In this document: positions 10,918-23,746 of the stretch, piece by piece
Position numbering within the stretch: the first letter of the stretch is position 1
Layout: each line of letters starts with the position of its first letter
NCBI GenBank assembly: GCA_019722365.1
Contig: JADFUC010000949.1
Coordinates: forward strand, 124,001 to 188,000
Length of the DNA stretch: 64,000 nt
Source of the DNA: Lithospermum erythrorhizon
Lineage: Eukaryota > Streptophyta > Magnoliopsida > Boraginales > Boraginaceae
Reading direction: 5' to 3'
Translations under genes and position numbers: made by a program
The notes under the pieces: generated by a model
What the model saw: only the letters and a program-made list of their open reading frames with translations
Database searches by the model: none
What the model was told of the DNA's origin: nothing

Positions 10918-13842
10918 TTACAGCTTTGAAACAGGTAAACCTGGAATGAACATGCATGTTAGTTTTAATATTCAAGACCCAAAATGTGGAAGATCAGAGT
11001 TATTAAAGAATAAGATGTAATGAATGGTGTTTACCAAGAGCTTTTGAATTGACAATGCTTGGGCATGCCGCTGGTGGTGAGGAATTCTCATTCAAGAATG
11101 GTTCTACACGGTTTGGATCAGACCAGATAGGGTACCCCTTTATTTTCCCCTACAAAGAAAAAGGAAACGATTGCTGTCATTTCAACCCAGCTAGAAGGAA
11201 ATATTAAATGGAAGGAGGGGGCGGGACATGGACGTATCTCATCAGTTAAATATCTTCAAAGTTGCATACCAGGACGTTAAGCGCAGCTAGTGTAGCCATC
11301 CCTTCACGAGTCCACTACAGAAGGACGAGAAAAATGTTGAGAACGCAAAGCAGAGAAAAGAAAAGAAAATAGATTATGCTCAGTTTGTTTTCTTTAGCGT
11401 TAACTACCTTGGAAGCAGAAGCTATGTGAGGAACCACAATGGCGTTCTTCATATCAGCTAGCCCTGGCTTCATGTAGGGTTCGTCCTACAGGAGCAACAA
11501 TCGTAATAAGAATTACTCAAAGATGATGTATGAAACAGTAAAGTTCGTTAACCTCAAATTATACCTCAAACACATCAAGACCAACTCGGAACATGGGATT
11601 TTCTTTGAGGTGCTCAACAAGAGCTACCTCATCAACAACTGGACCTCTGCTGCAATTGACAAGAATTGCTTCCTGCAAAAAAAGATGATTTATAAAGCAG
11701 GGTAACTTTCCTCAATGGAGAAAATCTTTCATTTCTAACTACCAGAGGTACCTTTTTCATCATTGCAAGTCTTTCTTTGTTGACAAGATGGTAGGTTGTT
11801 TTATCAAGGATTGGATGAAGACTTATCTGCAAAGGCAGATATCACAAATTATCACTAAAATAAGAGTTCACATTTGTAAAATTGGTCAGACGTATCTTTG
11901 TAGTGTTCAATTGCAAGCTTGTGAGATGGATGCTTACAACATCTGCATTTTGTAGAACCTCTTCCATTGATTGTGCTCTTTTCCATGTTACAGGTTGCTC
12001 GCCACTGGCTTTCAGGAACTGCCCATAAGCTGCAGCAGTAGGGAGGGGGGTGTTATAAACATCCACTAATTGTTCACAAATGGAAAAGACCTTATCTTGA
12101 TGGACTGATGGAAGACATGCCTGTTACAAATTTCTCCAAACGAGTAGCTTGATATAGATCATAGTAAATCAGGTTCATTTTGAACCCTTCAACCTGGTTT
12201 AATTTCATATCAGTGCGATCAGTTGTTCATTGTTATTACAAAGAAAATGTATTCCATATTTTCAAACACCATGCTCAAAAAAGTTCAAAGGGAAGCGACT
12301 AAAAACTAATGCTTGATGAACTTCAAACAGGGACAACTAAAATCCAAACCACTTGATGGAAAAGCCCAACTAAAAAGGTGTCATAGATCATCAGGACACA
12401 TAACTTTAGACAATTTATCTCCTCAATTCAGAGGTAAACACACATCCCATAAATACAAATATTTTCAATTTTATTACATATTGGCATGGCATACTTTCTT
12501 GAAATATAGTGAAAACTTGAAGATTCTCTTAAGTTACCATCATTCTAGCATAAGCAGATCCAATCCGGCCTGCCCCAATGACACCCACAGTCTGACCTTT
12601 AAGCAAGTTGCCCACAAACCTAACAAGAATAAAATTATTCTATGTAGAATGTACTTTTCAGGAAGAAGTCTTCTATTGAACTAAAACACAAAGGTAAAAT
12701 TCATACAGATGAGGAAGCCATCCTTCATATAAGCCACCTTGCAGCTGATAAAGATAATGAAGCTGCCAGCTCAGCTGTGGTCTCAGTAAGCACACCCTAT
12801 TTAGAAGATCAAGTGTCAAAGATCTTCGTAAAATCAAATGATAGATCGCTTCAAATATATGTTCGTGTTTGCAAGCGAGAGAGAGAACCACACTTAAAAT
12901 CAGTTAGTTGCAAGGTTGTCTAGCTCTACATGAAGCAACAACTGTCCCACCAAGTCGAAGCTTCAGATATAAAAAATATCAGAACACTTCAATTGGTTTA
13001 TTTGAGATATCGTTCAATCCCTTCATTATACACTTGCAACATAACTTGAAAAAGAATCAATATTATATTTATGTACAAGCTGAAGTAAAATTGGGTACAA
13101 TAAACCAAAAGTCCAAAAGTAGACTTTTTTTTTTCTTTCTTCTTTTTTGCAATTCAAGTGGTCAAAATAACATAAGCAACATGAATATTTGAACTTACTG
13201 GAGTATTTCCAACAGCAATGCCATGTTTAGTAGCAGCATCAACATCAACATTGTTATAACCCACTGCCATGTTACTAAATGCTGTCCCTCCTGCTTTTTT
13301 CAATGCTGAAAACAGTGTCTCGCCCCAGTCCTCAGTCAACTAAAAGATACCAAGAAAACTTAATGCGGAGTGCTAAAATTTAAGCTTAACTCGCACATCA
13401 AAATCATGCTACTAAGATGCTTAAGTACTAATCGTTTTCGTTGATGGTATTCATAATATAGCTTTGCTAGTGATTCAGAGAAATAAAACAGTGAAGTATT
13501 AAGCAAGTACCTGGCCGATGACTCCATCACACTTATCACCAATGAGAGCAAGAATGTCGTCAACAGACAAAATAGTTTTCTTCTCTGTGCATATCTGGAA
13601 ATGATTAAGAAAGAACAAAAAAACATCAAAGTTGTTAAGTGGTTATATCAAAGATTGAATTTTCATTAAACATCAAAAAGGGACATGCAATAATGCAAAA
13701 TAAAGGATGTAAAAAATACTTCAAGGCGGCAATCTTGTTGGATTAAAAGGTTGATCCACCTAGTTCCAGGCATAGACTTTGTGCTGACGACTCTGTATTT
13801 CCCATTTGGGTTCCAAACTTCAATTTGAACTGGTTTGGCCAT
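10918..13842 (-). pseudogene. HPR1: Hydroxypyruvate reductase HPR1, with frameshifting deletion in exon 4
   Basis: Thirteen exons are recognisable: 13842-13720, 13594-13511, 13339-13199, 12796-12707, 12619-12538, 12193-12121, 12029-11938, 11826-11752, 11672-11565, 11485-11408, 11314-11270, 11149-11035 and 10940-10918. The family enzyme reduces hydroxypyruvate to glycerate with NADH in leaf peroxisomes during photorespiration. Visible are the N-terminus MAKPVQIEVWNPNGKYR, the nucleotide-binding GVIGAGRIGSAYARM, NCSRGPVVDE, PHIASASKWTREG and a C-terminal SKL peroxisome signal. Exon 4 is 90 nt where 122 is expected: the conserved block RRIVEADEFMR (about 32 nt) is missing, so the frame shifts and a TGA follows at once. 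The predicted product would stop at 139 residues instead of 386. Every other exon is clean, so this is either a very young lesion, an allelic variant or an assembly artefact. Intron 6 uses a GC donor. Confidence 0.9.
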
Positions 13843-14606
13843 CTCGAATGAAGATGAAGTATTAGGATAAGTTGAAATTGGATGGACTGGAAGAGGATTT
13901 GGAATTTCTGGTTCTTGGTTGCCTATTTATATACAAGTTGTAAAGTGTTGGGGACGATATGATGTGTGACAAAGTACATGCATGATGCATCAAATGTTGG
14001 GAGTGGATTATATTTTTCCTGTTTTACTTTCAATGCTACGATCATCACATATTTAGAGATTTTGAGGTGTGAGGCGAGAGAAAGGCCATTAGAGATAATG
14101 AGGACATGGGTATGTGCCACGTTAGACGTCTGTTATCCATATTTAGTGAAATACAACCCACCGGCTTCGTTTGAGCTTGGACCCGTCAACTCAAATATGC
14201 ATAATAAATTCATTTTCACGAGGGACTAAAACAACACTTCGTTATAGGATAACAGAAACAAACATTAAACCCATTGTGGGGAAACTGGCAACATTAATAT
14301 ATCTTCTCAAAACTGCACCATATCCCCATTGTTGCCTCCCATATTACGCCGGTAATTGCATTTTTACAAAAAGTTTCCAGGTTCTACAGACACAACATTT
14401 TGGATGGACAAGCAAAAGTAGTGTAACGAATCAGTGAACAAATCCTTTACAAGCACTCAGTAATTCAGAGATGTACAATATAAAGCTACTACTTGTCCAA
14501 AATGGCATTTGAAAGAATTTCACATCATTCAAACTACTACAAGAGTTCAGAGGAGGCTCATGCTGCGGGAAACAATGCAGAGCCAAACTTCTATTATGTA
14601 AATCCA
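13843..14606. other. HPR1 upstream region / PIS downstream region
   Basis: The two genes lie head-to-tail on the minus strand. The stretch contains the HPR1 core promoter, a GATAAG I-box-like core on the plus strand near 13866 and an ACGT core near 14117, both of a kind found in light-regulated plant promoters. No gene seen. Confidence 0.5.
13923..13934 (-). promoter_or_regulatory. Candidate TATA box for HPR1
   Basis: On the minus strand this reads TATATAAATAGG, about 80 bp upstream of the HPR1 ATG, a normal distance for a short plant 5' leader. Confidence 0.6.
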
Positions 14607-16266
14607 CTACTGCTTCTTGTTAATGTCGTAAAGGACACATGCATCTGCAGCTGTTTTCATCTGAAATACATGTGTTCAGGTCAGTCTACAAAATAACAAT
14701 TCCTAACCATTTGAAAAAATGGGAAAAGAAAACAAGATGTAAAGAAAAGGAGGAGGATAAAAGTGGTCATAACAATACGTTACAAAATCTTCTCTACTCT
14801 AGGGGTTATTTTATTAATGCTTGATTATGTATATCAAAAGTTTAAGTTACTAACTATAGGTTGGCTAATACAGATTACAAAACTGTAACTTCCAACAGTG
14901 GTAATGGCTCAATCAGTGTGTAGCCCAAATCTAAAGTCAGCTTTCATTGCTAGCAATAATTTAAGCCATATAAAATTAAGAGCTAGCAATTCACCTGTAT
15001 AACATTGACTATTTGTTTGATTGTCCATCCAACCAGGGTTATAGCAAGTAGAGTTGAATAGAACAAACTTCCCCTCATAGCATGCATCACAACCTGTAAA
15101 CAAAAAACAAACAAAGACAAACAAGTTGGTGAAACAGAAAATTTACCAAGATAGTCTTTGGAAAACCAGATTGATGGCTTACATCAGTCAACACCTCTTC
15201 TTGCTTATTTGCAAGAAAAAACAGCAAGATGTAAAGAACCTGGAGAAAATATATAGATCGAATTAGACATTGCTCGGAGATGCTTTACTAATTATATTTT
15301 TTAAGCGTTACCTCACCTCACATGATACACAACAATAACACATAAATATACGATTCCCATAATAGAGCCTGAACAACCAACTGCTGCTATCCTTAACATC
15401 TTTATGGCTAACTTTGCCTACCAAGAAGGTGCTGCAGGGATAATTAAGTACATTGTAAATTCTATTAGAAGTTTACAAGCAAGCACAAGCTATCATAAAA
15501 AATTAACCAAGCATTGTCGCTACATACCAATAAATTTACTGAGACGGACAATACCTGTACATTTGCAACCAGTGGCTGCCGATATCCAAAGCAAGTAGGG
15601 ACAAAAAAGTTAGTCCAGGCCTGTAAGAAATAAGAAAGTAGATCAACATATACGGGATAAATGAACAGAAAAGTAAGTGAGATAGAAGAAGATAAAAAAA
15701 TCACCTATAAACCTGGGAAAGAATCACCAACAGGCAAGCAGTGCTAATCCTGAGAGACAAAAATAATGTGAAGAAAAGGAGAAATGGAAAAATACAAGGA
15801 AGGAAAAGTGTAAAAGTAGGCACCTATCAGTGACCATATCCAAGACAGCGCCAAAGGTGGAAACTGAGGATTGTAAGTTAAGAATGTTATGTAAAAATGA
15901 GCACAACATTTGATTGGAAAGAAAAGGAGAGGTGGGTACCTTGATTGAACTTACGAGCAAAATAACCATCCAAAGCGTCGCAAACAAAGCTGGAAACAGA
16001 AGATTGGGATGATTACTATTATTATTATCATCATCGTAAGCAGCAAAGGAGATCGAAATACCTAACGAAATAGAGGAGTGAAAACAAGAGCTTGTCGTGG
16101 AAGCATATGGCGAAGGCATAGCAATTCATCAGTATTCGTATGTACCCTGCACCCCATTGTTTCAATTTCAATCAAAAACATTCAATCAAAACGAGCAAAT
16201 CTGATAAGTGCTATTACCGATATTGGGTATGTACAGGTATACGCTTAACAGCTCATCTTTCGCCAT
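14607..16266 (-). CDS. PIS: Phosphatidylinositol synthase (CDP-DAG-inositol 3-phosphatidyltransferase)
   Basis: Ten exons: 16266-16218, 16146-16062, 15989-15940, 15863-15824, 15749-15705, 15620-15555, 15431-15317, 15239-15183, 15093-14995 and 14660-14607. They join in frame to 219 residues, the usual size. The enzyme joins CDP-diacylglycerol and myo-inositol to make phosphatidylinositol in ER/Golgi membranes. The CDP-alcohol phosphotransferase signature D-G-x2-A-R-x8-G-x3-D-x3-D is complete: D52 G53, A56 R57, G66, D70, D74. Several hydrophobic spans follow (ACLLVILSQVY, GLTFLSLLALDI, VLYILLFFLANK, TLLAITLVGW). The N-terminus MAKDELLSVYLYIPNI fits the family. No lesion seen. Many short exons (40-115 nt) make this gene easy to miss in ORF scans. 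Confidence 0.96.
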
Positions 16267-18440
16267 CTCCCAACAAATCTGATTACTACAACAGAGCTTT
16301 GATGCTTTTCTTATCGATCCTTCCTTGCACCAGAATCAATGACCAAATCACCCTTCATATTTTTACCCCCCTCACTCTTTAAATCATCTATTGTTTATTT
16401 AATACAAATATTCTCTTTCTTCATAACTATATATTATGTTAAAAAGATTCAAGGATAATTATGTCTTTTATCATAATGTACAAATTTTTTACACCACCAT
16501 TATATTAAAAACCTTATTGAATAAGCATCGATTCCAATGGTTAGTTAGTTTTTTCATCGGGCCGATATGGTTCAAACGATTTAAAAGCGAAAACATTTTT
16601 TCAGTTTGCGATTTTATCAAAAACCCATACAGATAATATTATTTTTAATTTATTATATATTCATAATTAAATTGAGATTTATAATTTTATTTAACAATTT
16701 ATTATCAAGTCTTTTAAAATTTTGACATATTCTACTCTATGGCCTATTAATTGGATCGAAGGAGGATGAGATTATATTTGTGAATCTTGACTTCACTGCC
16801 GGTGACTCGAAATGGTTTGATATTCATGAAGATCGTAATTAATCAGCAGATTCTGACTATTATTCATAGTTGATGAATATTTATTTTTGACCAGTTATTT
16901 CTTATTTGTTAGACAATTAAATTAATATGTATTTTGTCCAATTTAGGTATTTAATATTTTCAACGAAAAAAAGCCCGATATATAGAATCATGATAATAGA
17001 AACACCAAAGCTGAATAAAACCGAAAACCGATTTAATGCCAGAACCGAGCAAAAGCAGAAAAATGCGGCGATCACAGCTTAGCATGCGAATCGCGCTTAA
17101 ACCGCACCAATTATCATCCCTAATCATTACATCCTAGTGTTGCATAAACATCATTCTTATTTAATCTTGCTTTATCTATTCATATAAATGAGTTTTTCCT
17201 TGTTAAATTATTGTTCATATATAACATTAATTAAAGAAAATGATAAAATTAACTTAAGATTATTATCGTACTAATGAAAATTGAAAAGTTTGAGGACTTC
17301 GCTTGATCAAATTAGGAGAACGTTTTGTGTAATTATCTCGTTTGTTTGACGCACAAAGGCTTATCATTGCACCACGTATGTCCTGGTCGGTGCTCATTAT
17401 CATTTACAAAATAATGTTCCTCTAACAACATTACCAAAATTTGTTCTTTAATGTCTATCTGAATATGCTCCACAAAATTGATATAATTAGGTGATCGTCT
17501 GTTGTATTGATGTATTTTGTAGTTTGTTGAAAGATGATCAGTTCGCACATCCACACACAAATATTTGAAGTTTGATGTGCACTGCAACATAGTCTTAACA
17601 TGCATTCTACATAAACTTGTTTCTTATGTGACAAATCAATTTATCTATCTACTTTGATATCTGGTTTCTCTTGATTACTTATTATCCTGCAGTTGAGGGT
17701 TGGAGATGGATGAAGAATTAGAGGGAGAAGCTGAAGATGTTCCTTCTCAGCTTCTATTCTCTCATGCCCCTTAGTTCACAATGGCATGCACACTATCGAA
17801 TCAATCAATTTCCCCATGCAGCTCAAGTAAGGTTTATTAAGTATAGACTCTGCGCTATTGTCCCATGAAAAAGAAGAAGTAATTATCCCATCCAGGGACG
17901 AGAATTAGAAATGGTAAATTGGTGATAGATTCGGTGCATGTAAATTTGATAAGACCAAATGAAAATGTCATGATAACGGAATTGTTAGCTAATTGTAAAT
18001 ATAAACTACTTAGGTAATGCAACACTACTATTAATTGGTAATGCGTTCTCAACGGAAGATGTAAAGATAATTGGCATGCCTGCTACTTTCTTCTTTAATT
18101 ATGTATAAGCAAGAAAATCCAAAAATATAGGAATAAAAAGGACAAATTAATGACAACCAGAGGAATAAAGTTTGACCAAATATATATGAAACACAATAGT
18201 TCCGAGAAATGATGTTAGCCTACTATGGTTTCACAGCCATTGCCTATAAAATTGATATTTCATGAGGCAATGAAGGCAGTTGATAATTTGCCTCACTCCT
18301 TCATTGCAGGAAGGAAGGGGTTCCAAATTTCAGCTCCATCTCTTTTCAAAATCATCATCTTCAAGGAAAAGCCAAGGGATAAACAGAGGACGAAAATCGT
18401 CAGCCAGTTTTGCCATACTTGTCTTTGGCAAGGTGCAAAA
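16267..18440. other. Intergenic between divergent PIS and beta-galactosidase
   Basis: Contains both promoters. AT-rich; no ORF matches a family I know. At 17700-17774 a small reading frame (MDEELEGEAEDVPSQLLFSH, ending at a TAG) follows a tgcag acceptor-like site and may be a stray exon fossil, but there is too little to call. Confidence 0.6.
18245..18252 (+). promoter_or_regulatory. Candidate TATA box for beta-galactosidase
   Basis: tataaaat about 190 bp upstream of the ATG. Position would give a leader of about 160 nt. Confidence 0.4.
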
Positions 18441-18442
18441 TA

Positions 18443-21400
18443 ATGGCTAATCTCAGGAGCGGAGCCCTTTTGTTGGTTCTGCTGTGCTTTTTGGTCGCTG
18501 CTAATGCCAAAAAGACCCAAAAGCCGGCCGCAAAGCCTGTTAAAGTGGCATATGATGGCCGTTCTTTGATCATCGATGGGAAAAAGGAATTGTTGTTCTC
18601 TGGCTCAATTCACTACCCTCGTAGTACTCCTGAGGTAATTATTAATTGCCTCTATTAAAAAAAGTACGACTACTTAGCTATAAGTATTTTTCCCATCATC
18701 TCCGTTATTGATCTATCTTCAAACAAATAAATGAGCATCATAATGAAATAAATAAATAAAATTAGTACTTACCTTTATATATCATGGCTGGTGTTGGCAG
18801 ATGTGGGGAGACCTTCTCAACAAGTCGAAGGAAGGAGGTTTGAATGTCATCCAAACATATGTGTTTTGGAACATTCATGAGCCGGAACAAGGAAAGTTTA
18901 ATTTTGAAGGAAATTATGACTTAATTAAGTTCATCAAGATGGTCGGTGACCACGGCATGTATGTAACCCTCAGAATCGGACCTTTCATCGAGGCTGAATG
19001 GAATGCAGGGTATGTATGTACCACAATATACAACATATATGCTAGCTAATACTTATGCAATAACTGATCTTCGATTTTCTGATAAATTTCCTTCTCGTTG
19101 TTGCTTGCAGAGGATTCCCCTATTGGTTGCGCGAAGTGAATAACATCACTTTCCGAACATTCAATGAGCCATTCATGGTATATTACTTTATTCATATTAT
19201 GCATGATATATTAATATATTCATTTTAGAAATTAAAAAGATATGAACATCAGTTCTATACATGTAACATGTATGCACTCATTTTGGTTGATTGGTATGTT
19301 GCAGCAACACATGAAGAATTATAGTGAAATGATCATCAGGATGGTAGAGAAGGAAAATTTATTCGCACCTCAGGGGGGTCCAATCATTATGGCACAAATT
19401 GAGAATGAGTACAGTAATGTGCAACAATCTTATAGACAAAACGGAAGGAAGTATATCCAATGGGCTGCAGATATGGCTACAAGCCTATACAGTGAAATTC
19501 CATGGATCATGTGCAAGCAAAAGTCTGATGCCCCATTGAATGTTGTAAGTACCTTTACTACGGAGTACTATATATCCTAAACATATCACAGAACCACCAT
19601 GTCAAAACATTAAACGTGTATATATATATTGCCATATTGTCGATTTATATTTGACCTCAATATGTACTTACAGATAAGCACATGTAATGGAAGGAAGTGT
19701 GCAGACACTTTCAAAGGACCAAATGGTCCTAATAAGCCCTGGATGTGGACTGAGAACTGGACAGCACAGTAAGTACTACTTATCTAATTCAACTTAGTAA
19801 CCTCTAATGAAAACACATATGATTATCACAATTAAAATGATTTTTATTTGAACCATGTATATATATTAAAGATATCGGACATTTGGAGATCCACCATCTC
19901 AAAGAGCAGCGGAGGACATTTCATATGCTATTGCTCGCTTCTTTGCCAAGAATGGAACTCTCAACAATTACTACATGGTATATATATGTAAAACTCCCTT
20001 TTATATAACGTCGTTTTCTTTTATTATCAAAAAATATATAACATCTTTCTCATTCTTGTTATAGTATCATGGTGGTACCAACTTTGGAAGAACAAGCTCA
20101 TCCTTTGTGGCAACTCGTTACTATGATGAAGCCCCTCTAGATGAATTTGGTGAGAATACTTAAATCTCTATATTTTATTTCTCATCCGAATTGGGTTTTG
20201 TTAGTTCTCATTGTTAAGTTTTTGCACAATCCAGGTCTACAGAGGGAACCTAAATACGGACATTTGAGGGATTTGCATACAGCTCTAAAGTTGACCGAGA
20301 AAGCTCTACTTTATGGGACTCAAACTGTTGAGAAAATTGGTGCAGACATTGAGGTAATCATACCATTTGCTTCAATTCAATTCATTCTCACATATGTATT
20401 TCACTGTTCTTGTTATAGTTATTTTCAATGTATATATATACTTATAGAGTTTCATGATGAAAATATTCCTCTGTTTTCTGTTATTATAGATTACAACTTG
20501 GGAGAAACCAGGAACCAAAATTTGTGCTGCTTTCTTGGCCAATAATAACACTGATGTTGATTTGGCTGTCAATTTCCGAGGAGTTAATTTCGTACTGCCC
20601 TCAGAGTCAGTTAGCATCCTTCCTGATTGCAAGACTGTTGTCTACAACACTCAACAAGTAAGTAATACTACGTAATAACATTAATACAAATCTTTTATCC
20701 TTAAGAAATTATTGTATTTATGTTTTTTGTTTAAATAGAGTTAAGAAATAAGTATAAATAATTGATGATATCTTGATGGTAAAATATATAGATTGTTGGG
20801 CAACACAATTCAAGAAACATGGAGCCATCAGCTACAGCCAGCAATCTTAAATGGGAAGTCTACCAAGAAAGAGTCCCATCCATTAATGACTTGAAAAGGA
20901 AGAGCGAGTCACCACTAGAGTTGTATTCCTTCACCAGGGATACCACAGATTATGCTTGGTACTCTACAAGGTAAACCTTACTTCTGTCTGTCATCCCTAT
21001 ATCAGCCATGTCCTCATGTTATATTCAATTTGTTCGTCAAAATGAGTACTGGAATCAAATGAAATGAAATACGTAGCTACATTACATCTCTATTTCAACA
21101 TTATTAACAACATACTGCCTTTTTCTGTGTGTGATTATGGGTGCAGCATTAACATAAAGAAAAAGGACTTCCCAAAGAAGACGAATACTCATCCTGTCTT
21201 ACAGATTGATAGTCTTGGTCATGCCTTAGCAGCTTTCGTAAATGGAGAGTTCGTAGGTAAAATCAAAAGAATATTTATTAGTTTCATTTGTGGATGCATG
21301 CATGAAGATGCTAAAGATCAAATATTAATATTTTCCAGGCTTTGGACATGGAAATAACGTTGAAAAATTCTTTGACTTCAAGAAGGAAATTACAAATTTG

Positions 21401-22884
21401 AAGCCCGGAAAGAATGACATCTCTATCTTGGGGATGCTAGTGGGATTCCCGGTATTACATCATCCCTATTTGCTATATATGAAGATTGTTATACTAGTGT
21501 CGTTATCATCATAACTATCTATATACGAGTATTATATATATATTTTTGATAAAAAACGGTTCTTATTATTGTAAACTCTTTGATTGCTTGAAACAAAAAT
21601 GCAGAATAGTGGTGCCTATATGGAAAAGAGGTTTGCTGGACCTCGAGCTGTATTGGTTCAGGGTCTAATGGCAGGAACCCTTGATGTCACTGCCAACAAC
21701 TGGGGTCAAGAGGTCACTTATTTTATATTCATTTAGTAATTGAACGACTAAACATAATTGGTGTAAGGGTGAACATAATATCATATCAATATCCTTATGT
21801 GCATGCATGCAGACTGGGGTATATGGCGAGAGGGAACAAATATTCACAGAGGAAGGTGCAAAGAAGGTTCAGTGGAAGCCTCTAAGTGAAATGCAAGGTC
21901 CTAAGCCAATTACTTGGTACAAGGTAATGGAATTAATGATTGAGTATGAAGGTGTCCTCATTAACTTTAAATAGCTATGCATGTCCGAGGGCGAGGCGGT
22001 ACTCATCGAATTCGATTTTTTTTTTGTTTGGTTAAAGGCAACCTTTGATATGCCAGAAGGTAATGATCCTATTGCTATCAAGATGGACTCCATGTCTAAG
22101 GGCATGGTTTGGGTTAACGGCAAGAGCATTGGTCGTTATTGGGTCTCTTTTCTCTCTCCCCTTGGACAACCTACTCAGTCCGAGTAAGTTACTAACTGGG
22201 TTCACACTTTGTCTTTTCCAATTCCAAATGTATAGCACATACAGTATTCTTATTAGAGGTTAAACAGTATCTTCATGCATGGTCTCACACAGTTGGCTGG
22301 ACCAATATTTAATTCGTGATTCCCTTTTCCAGATATCACATTCCAAGATCATTCTTGAAACCCAAGGGAAACCTGTTGGTTGTTTTCGAGGAGACCGGAG
22401 GAAACCCAGGAGAAATCCAAATCCTTAAGGTGAACAGAGACACTATATGCAGCATGGTCTCTAACAATGACCCACCTCGGTTGAAGAAATTTGCTGGGAA
22501 AAAGAATAAATTGAAAGCCATCATCAAGAACGGAAGTACAAGAAGTGGAACACTGTCCTGCTCCGAAGGAAAATCAATCAAGACAATTGAGTTTGCAAGC
22601 TTTGGTAATCCAGAAGGTGTCTGCGGAAACTTGACTATGGGGACATGCAATGCTCCAAACTCACATGTAGCTATTGAGCAGGTATGAATATATGTAATGA
22701 TTTTGATTGTGAGAGAGAATTGAAGTATTATTATTATTAGTACTGAAATAATTTTGTTATTTGGGTACAGATTTGCATAGGGAAGAACAGTTGTGATATT
22801 CCACTAGTGGTTTTCGACAAACTAAGCAAGGAGTGCACACGTCCTCAAAATCAACTAGCAGTCCAAGCACGATGTGGATTTTGA
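18443..22884 (+). CDS. Secreted beta-galactosidase, GH35 with C-terminal lectin domain
   Basis: Seventeen exons (18443-18634, 18801-19009, 19111-19177, 19305-19544, 19674-19768, 19872-19977, 20065-20149, 20235-20353, 20490-20657, 20792-20970, 21147-21256, 21339-21451, 21605-21712, 21813-21923, 22038-22183, 22333-22681, 22771-22884) join in frame to 836 residues. It starts with a signal peptide ([16 protein letters not shown]). The GH35 signature [13 protein letters not shown] carries the likely acid/base Glu191; WMWTENW carries the likely nucleophile Glu263. The tail from about residue 756 ([20 protein letters not shown], ending [10 protein letters not shown]) is the SUEL/galactose-binding lectin domain found in part of the plant family. 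Sequence style is closest to the Arabidopsis BGAL11/BGAL13 group by memory. Expected role: trimming beta-galactosyl residues from wall polysaccharides or glycoproteins in the apoplast. No disruption seen. Confidence 0.96.
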
Positions 22885-23746
22885 AGGCCTTTTCTTCCTT
22901 TCGACAAACGCAATCACTGTTTCATTTCTTCAATTCCTTTTCTATACGACATCTAAGAGTTCAATCTCTTTTTGTTTTTTCAAGTCATCATCGTTCTACA
23001 TATCAGAAAAGACAAAAGCAACCTGTTGTACAACTATTTTGATATACAAGTGAAGCTAATTTACTCATATAGCTTTTTCAATTTTGCATATCATTCGTGT
23101 TTTTAATCGTGTGACATGCCGCCGACGGAGTAATATTTTTTCAGTTCAATACGAAGCTTAAAGTAGCATGTATTTGCTCATAATTCAAAACCAACTTTAT
23201 TTAGTAAGTCTATCATAGCTCCATCCTAAAGGAATAAATACTACTCTTACTAGAAAATTACTATACAATGGTTCAAACAATTTGTGGACTGAAAAATTAG
23301 TTGTATTATGATTTGTTTGGTTTTGTTTATTAGTTATAACTTATAGTCAATTGATCCGGGTTTTAGATCAAACCTGCTTTAATTCATAGTTAACTGATCA
23401 ATTCGTTAATAAAAGTTTAATCGATCTTCTGATTAGCCTGGCTCAAAATAAAATCATAAAAAATCAGTTCTTTAATCGATATAAAATCGCATAAATTCGG
23501 TTTTTCCTGTTAATCAATCGCTACACGCAAATCGCTTTGAATCAATTCGTAATTTACCCAAAATAGACGTTTCTAAGCACCGATTTTTTAACGAGCTACT
23601 GGACGAGGGGTACAAAACGAATTGATTTCGGGGTGTGGGCCTATTCGGTTGGACTGGGGAGCCAATGACTAATAAGTTAGCGTCCATTAGCATTGGGATA
23701 TTGATTGGCAAATAATCAGAGTCACAAAAAAGAGTAAGGCTGGAAA
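22885..23746. other. Intergenic: 3' UTR of beta-galactosidase and APX promoter
   Basis: AT-rich, with short dispersed words (gtcaattgatccggg, taatcgat) around 23340-23520 suggesting an old repeat fragment. No gene. Confidence 0.55.

Noticed and set aside
17333..17605. 90-codon minus-strand ORF between PIS and the beta-galactosidase
   Set aside because: No recognisable motif, AT-rich surroundings, and no splice context; could be transposon-derived but cannot be supported.
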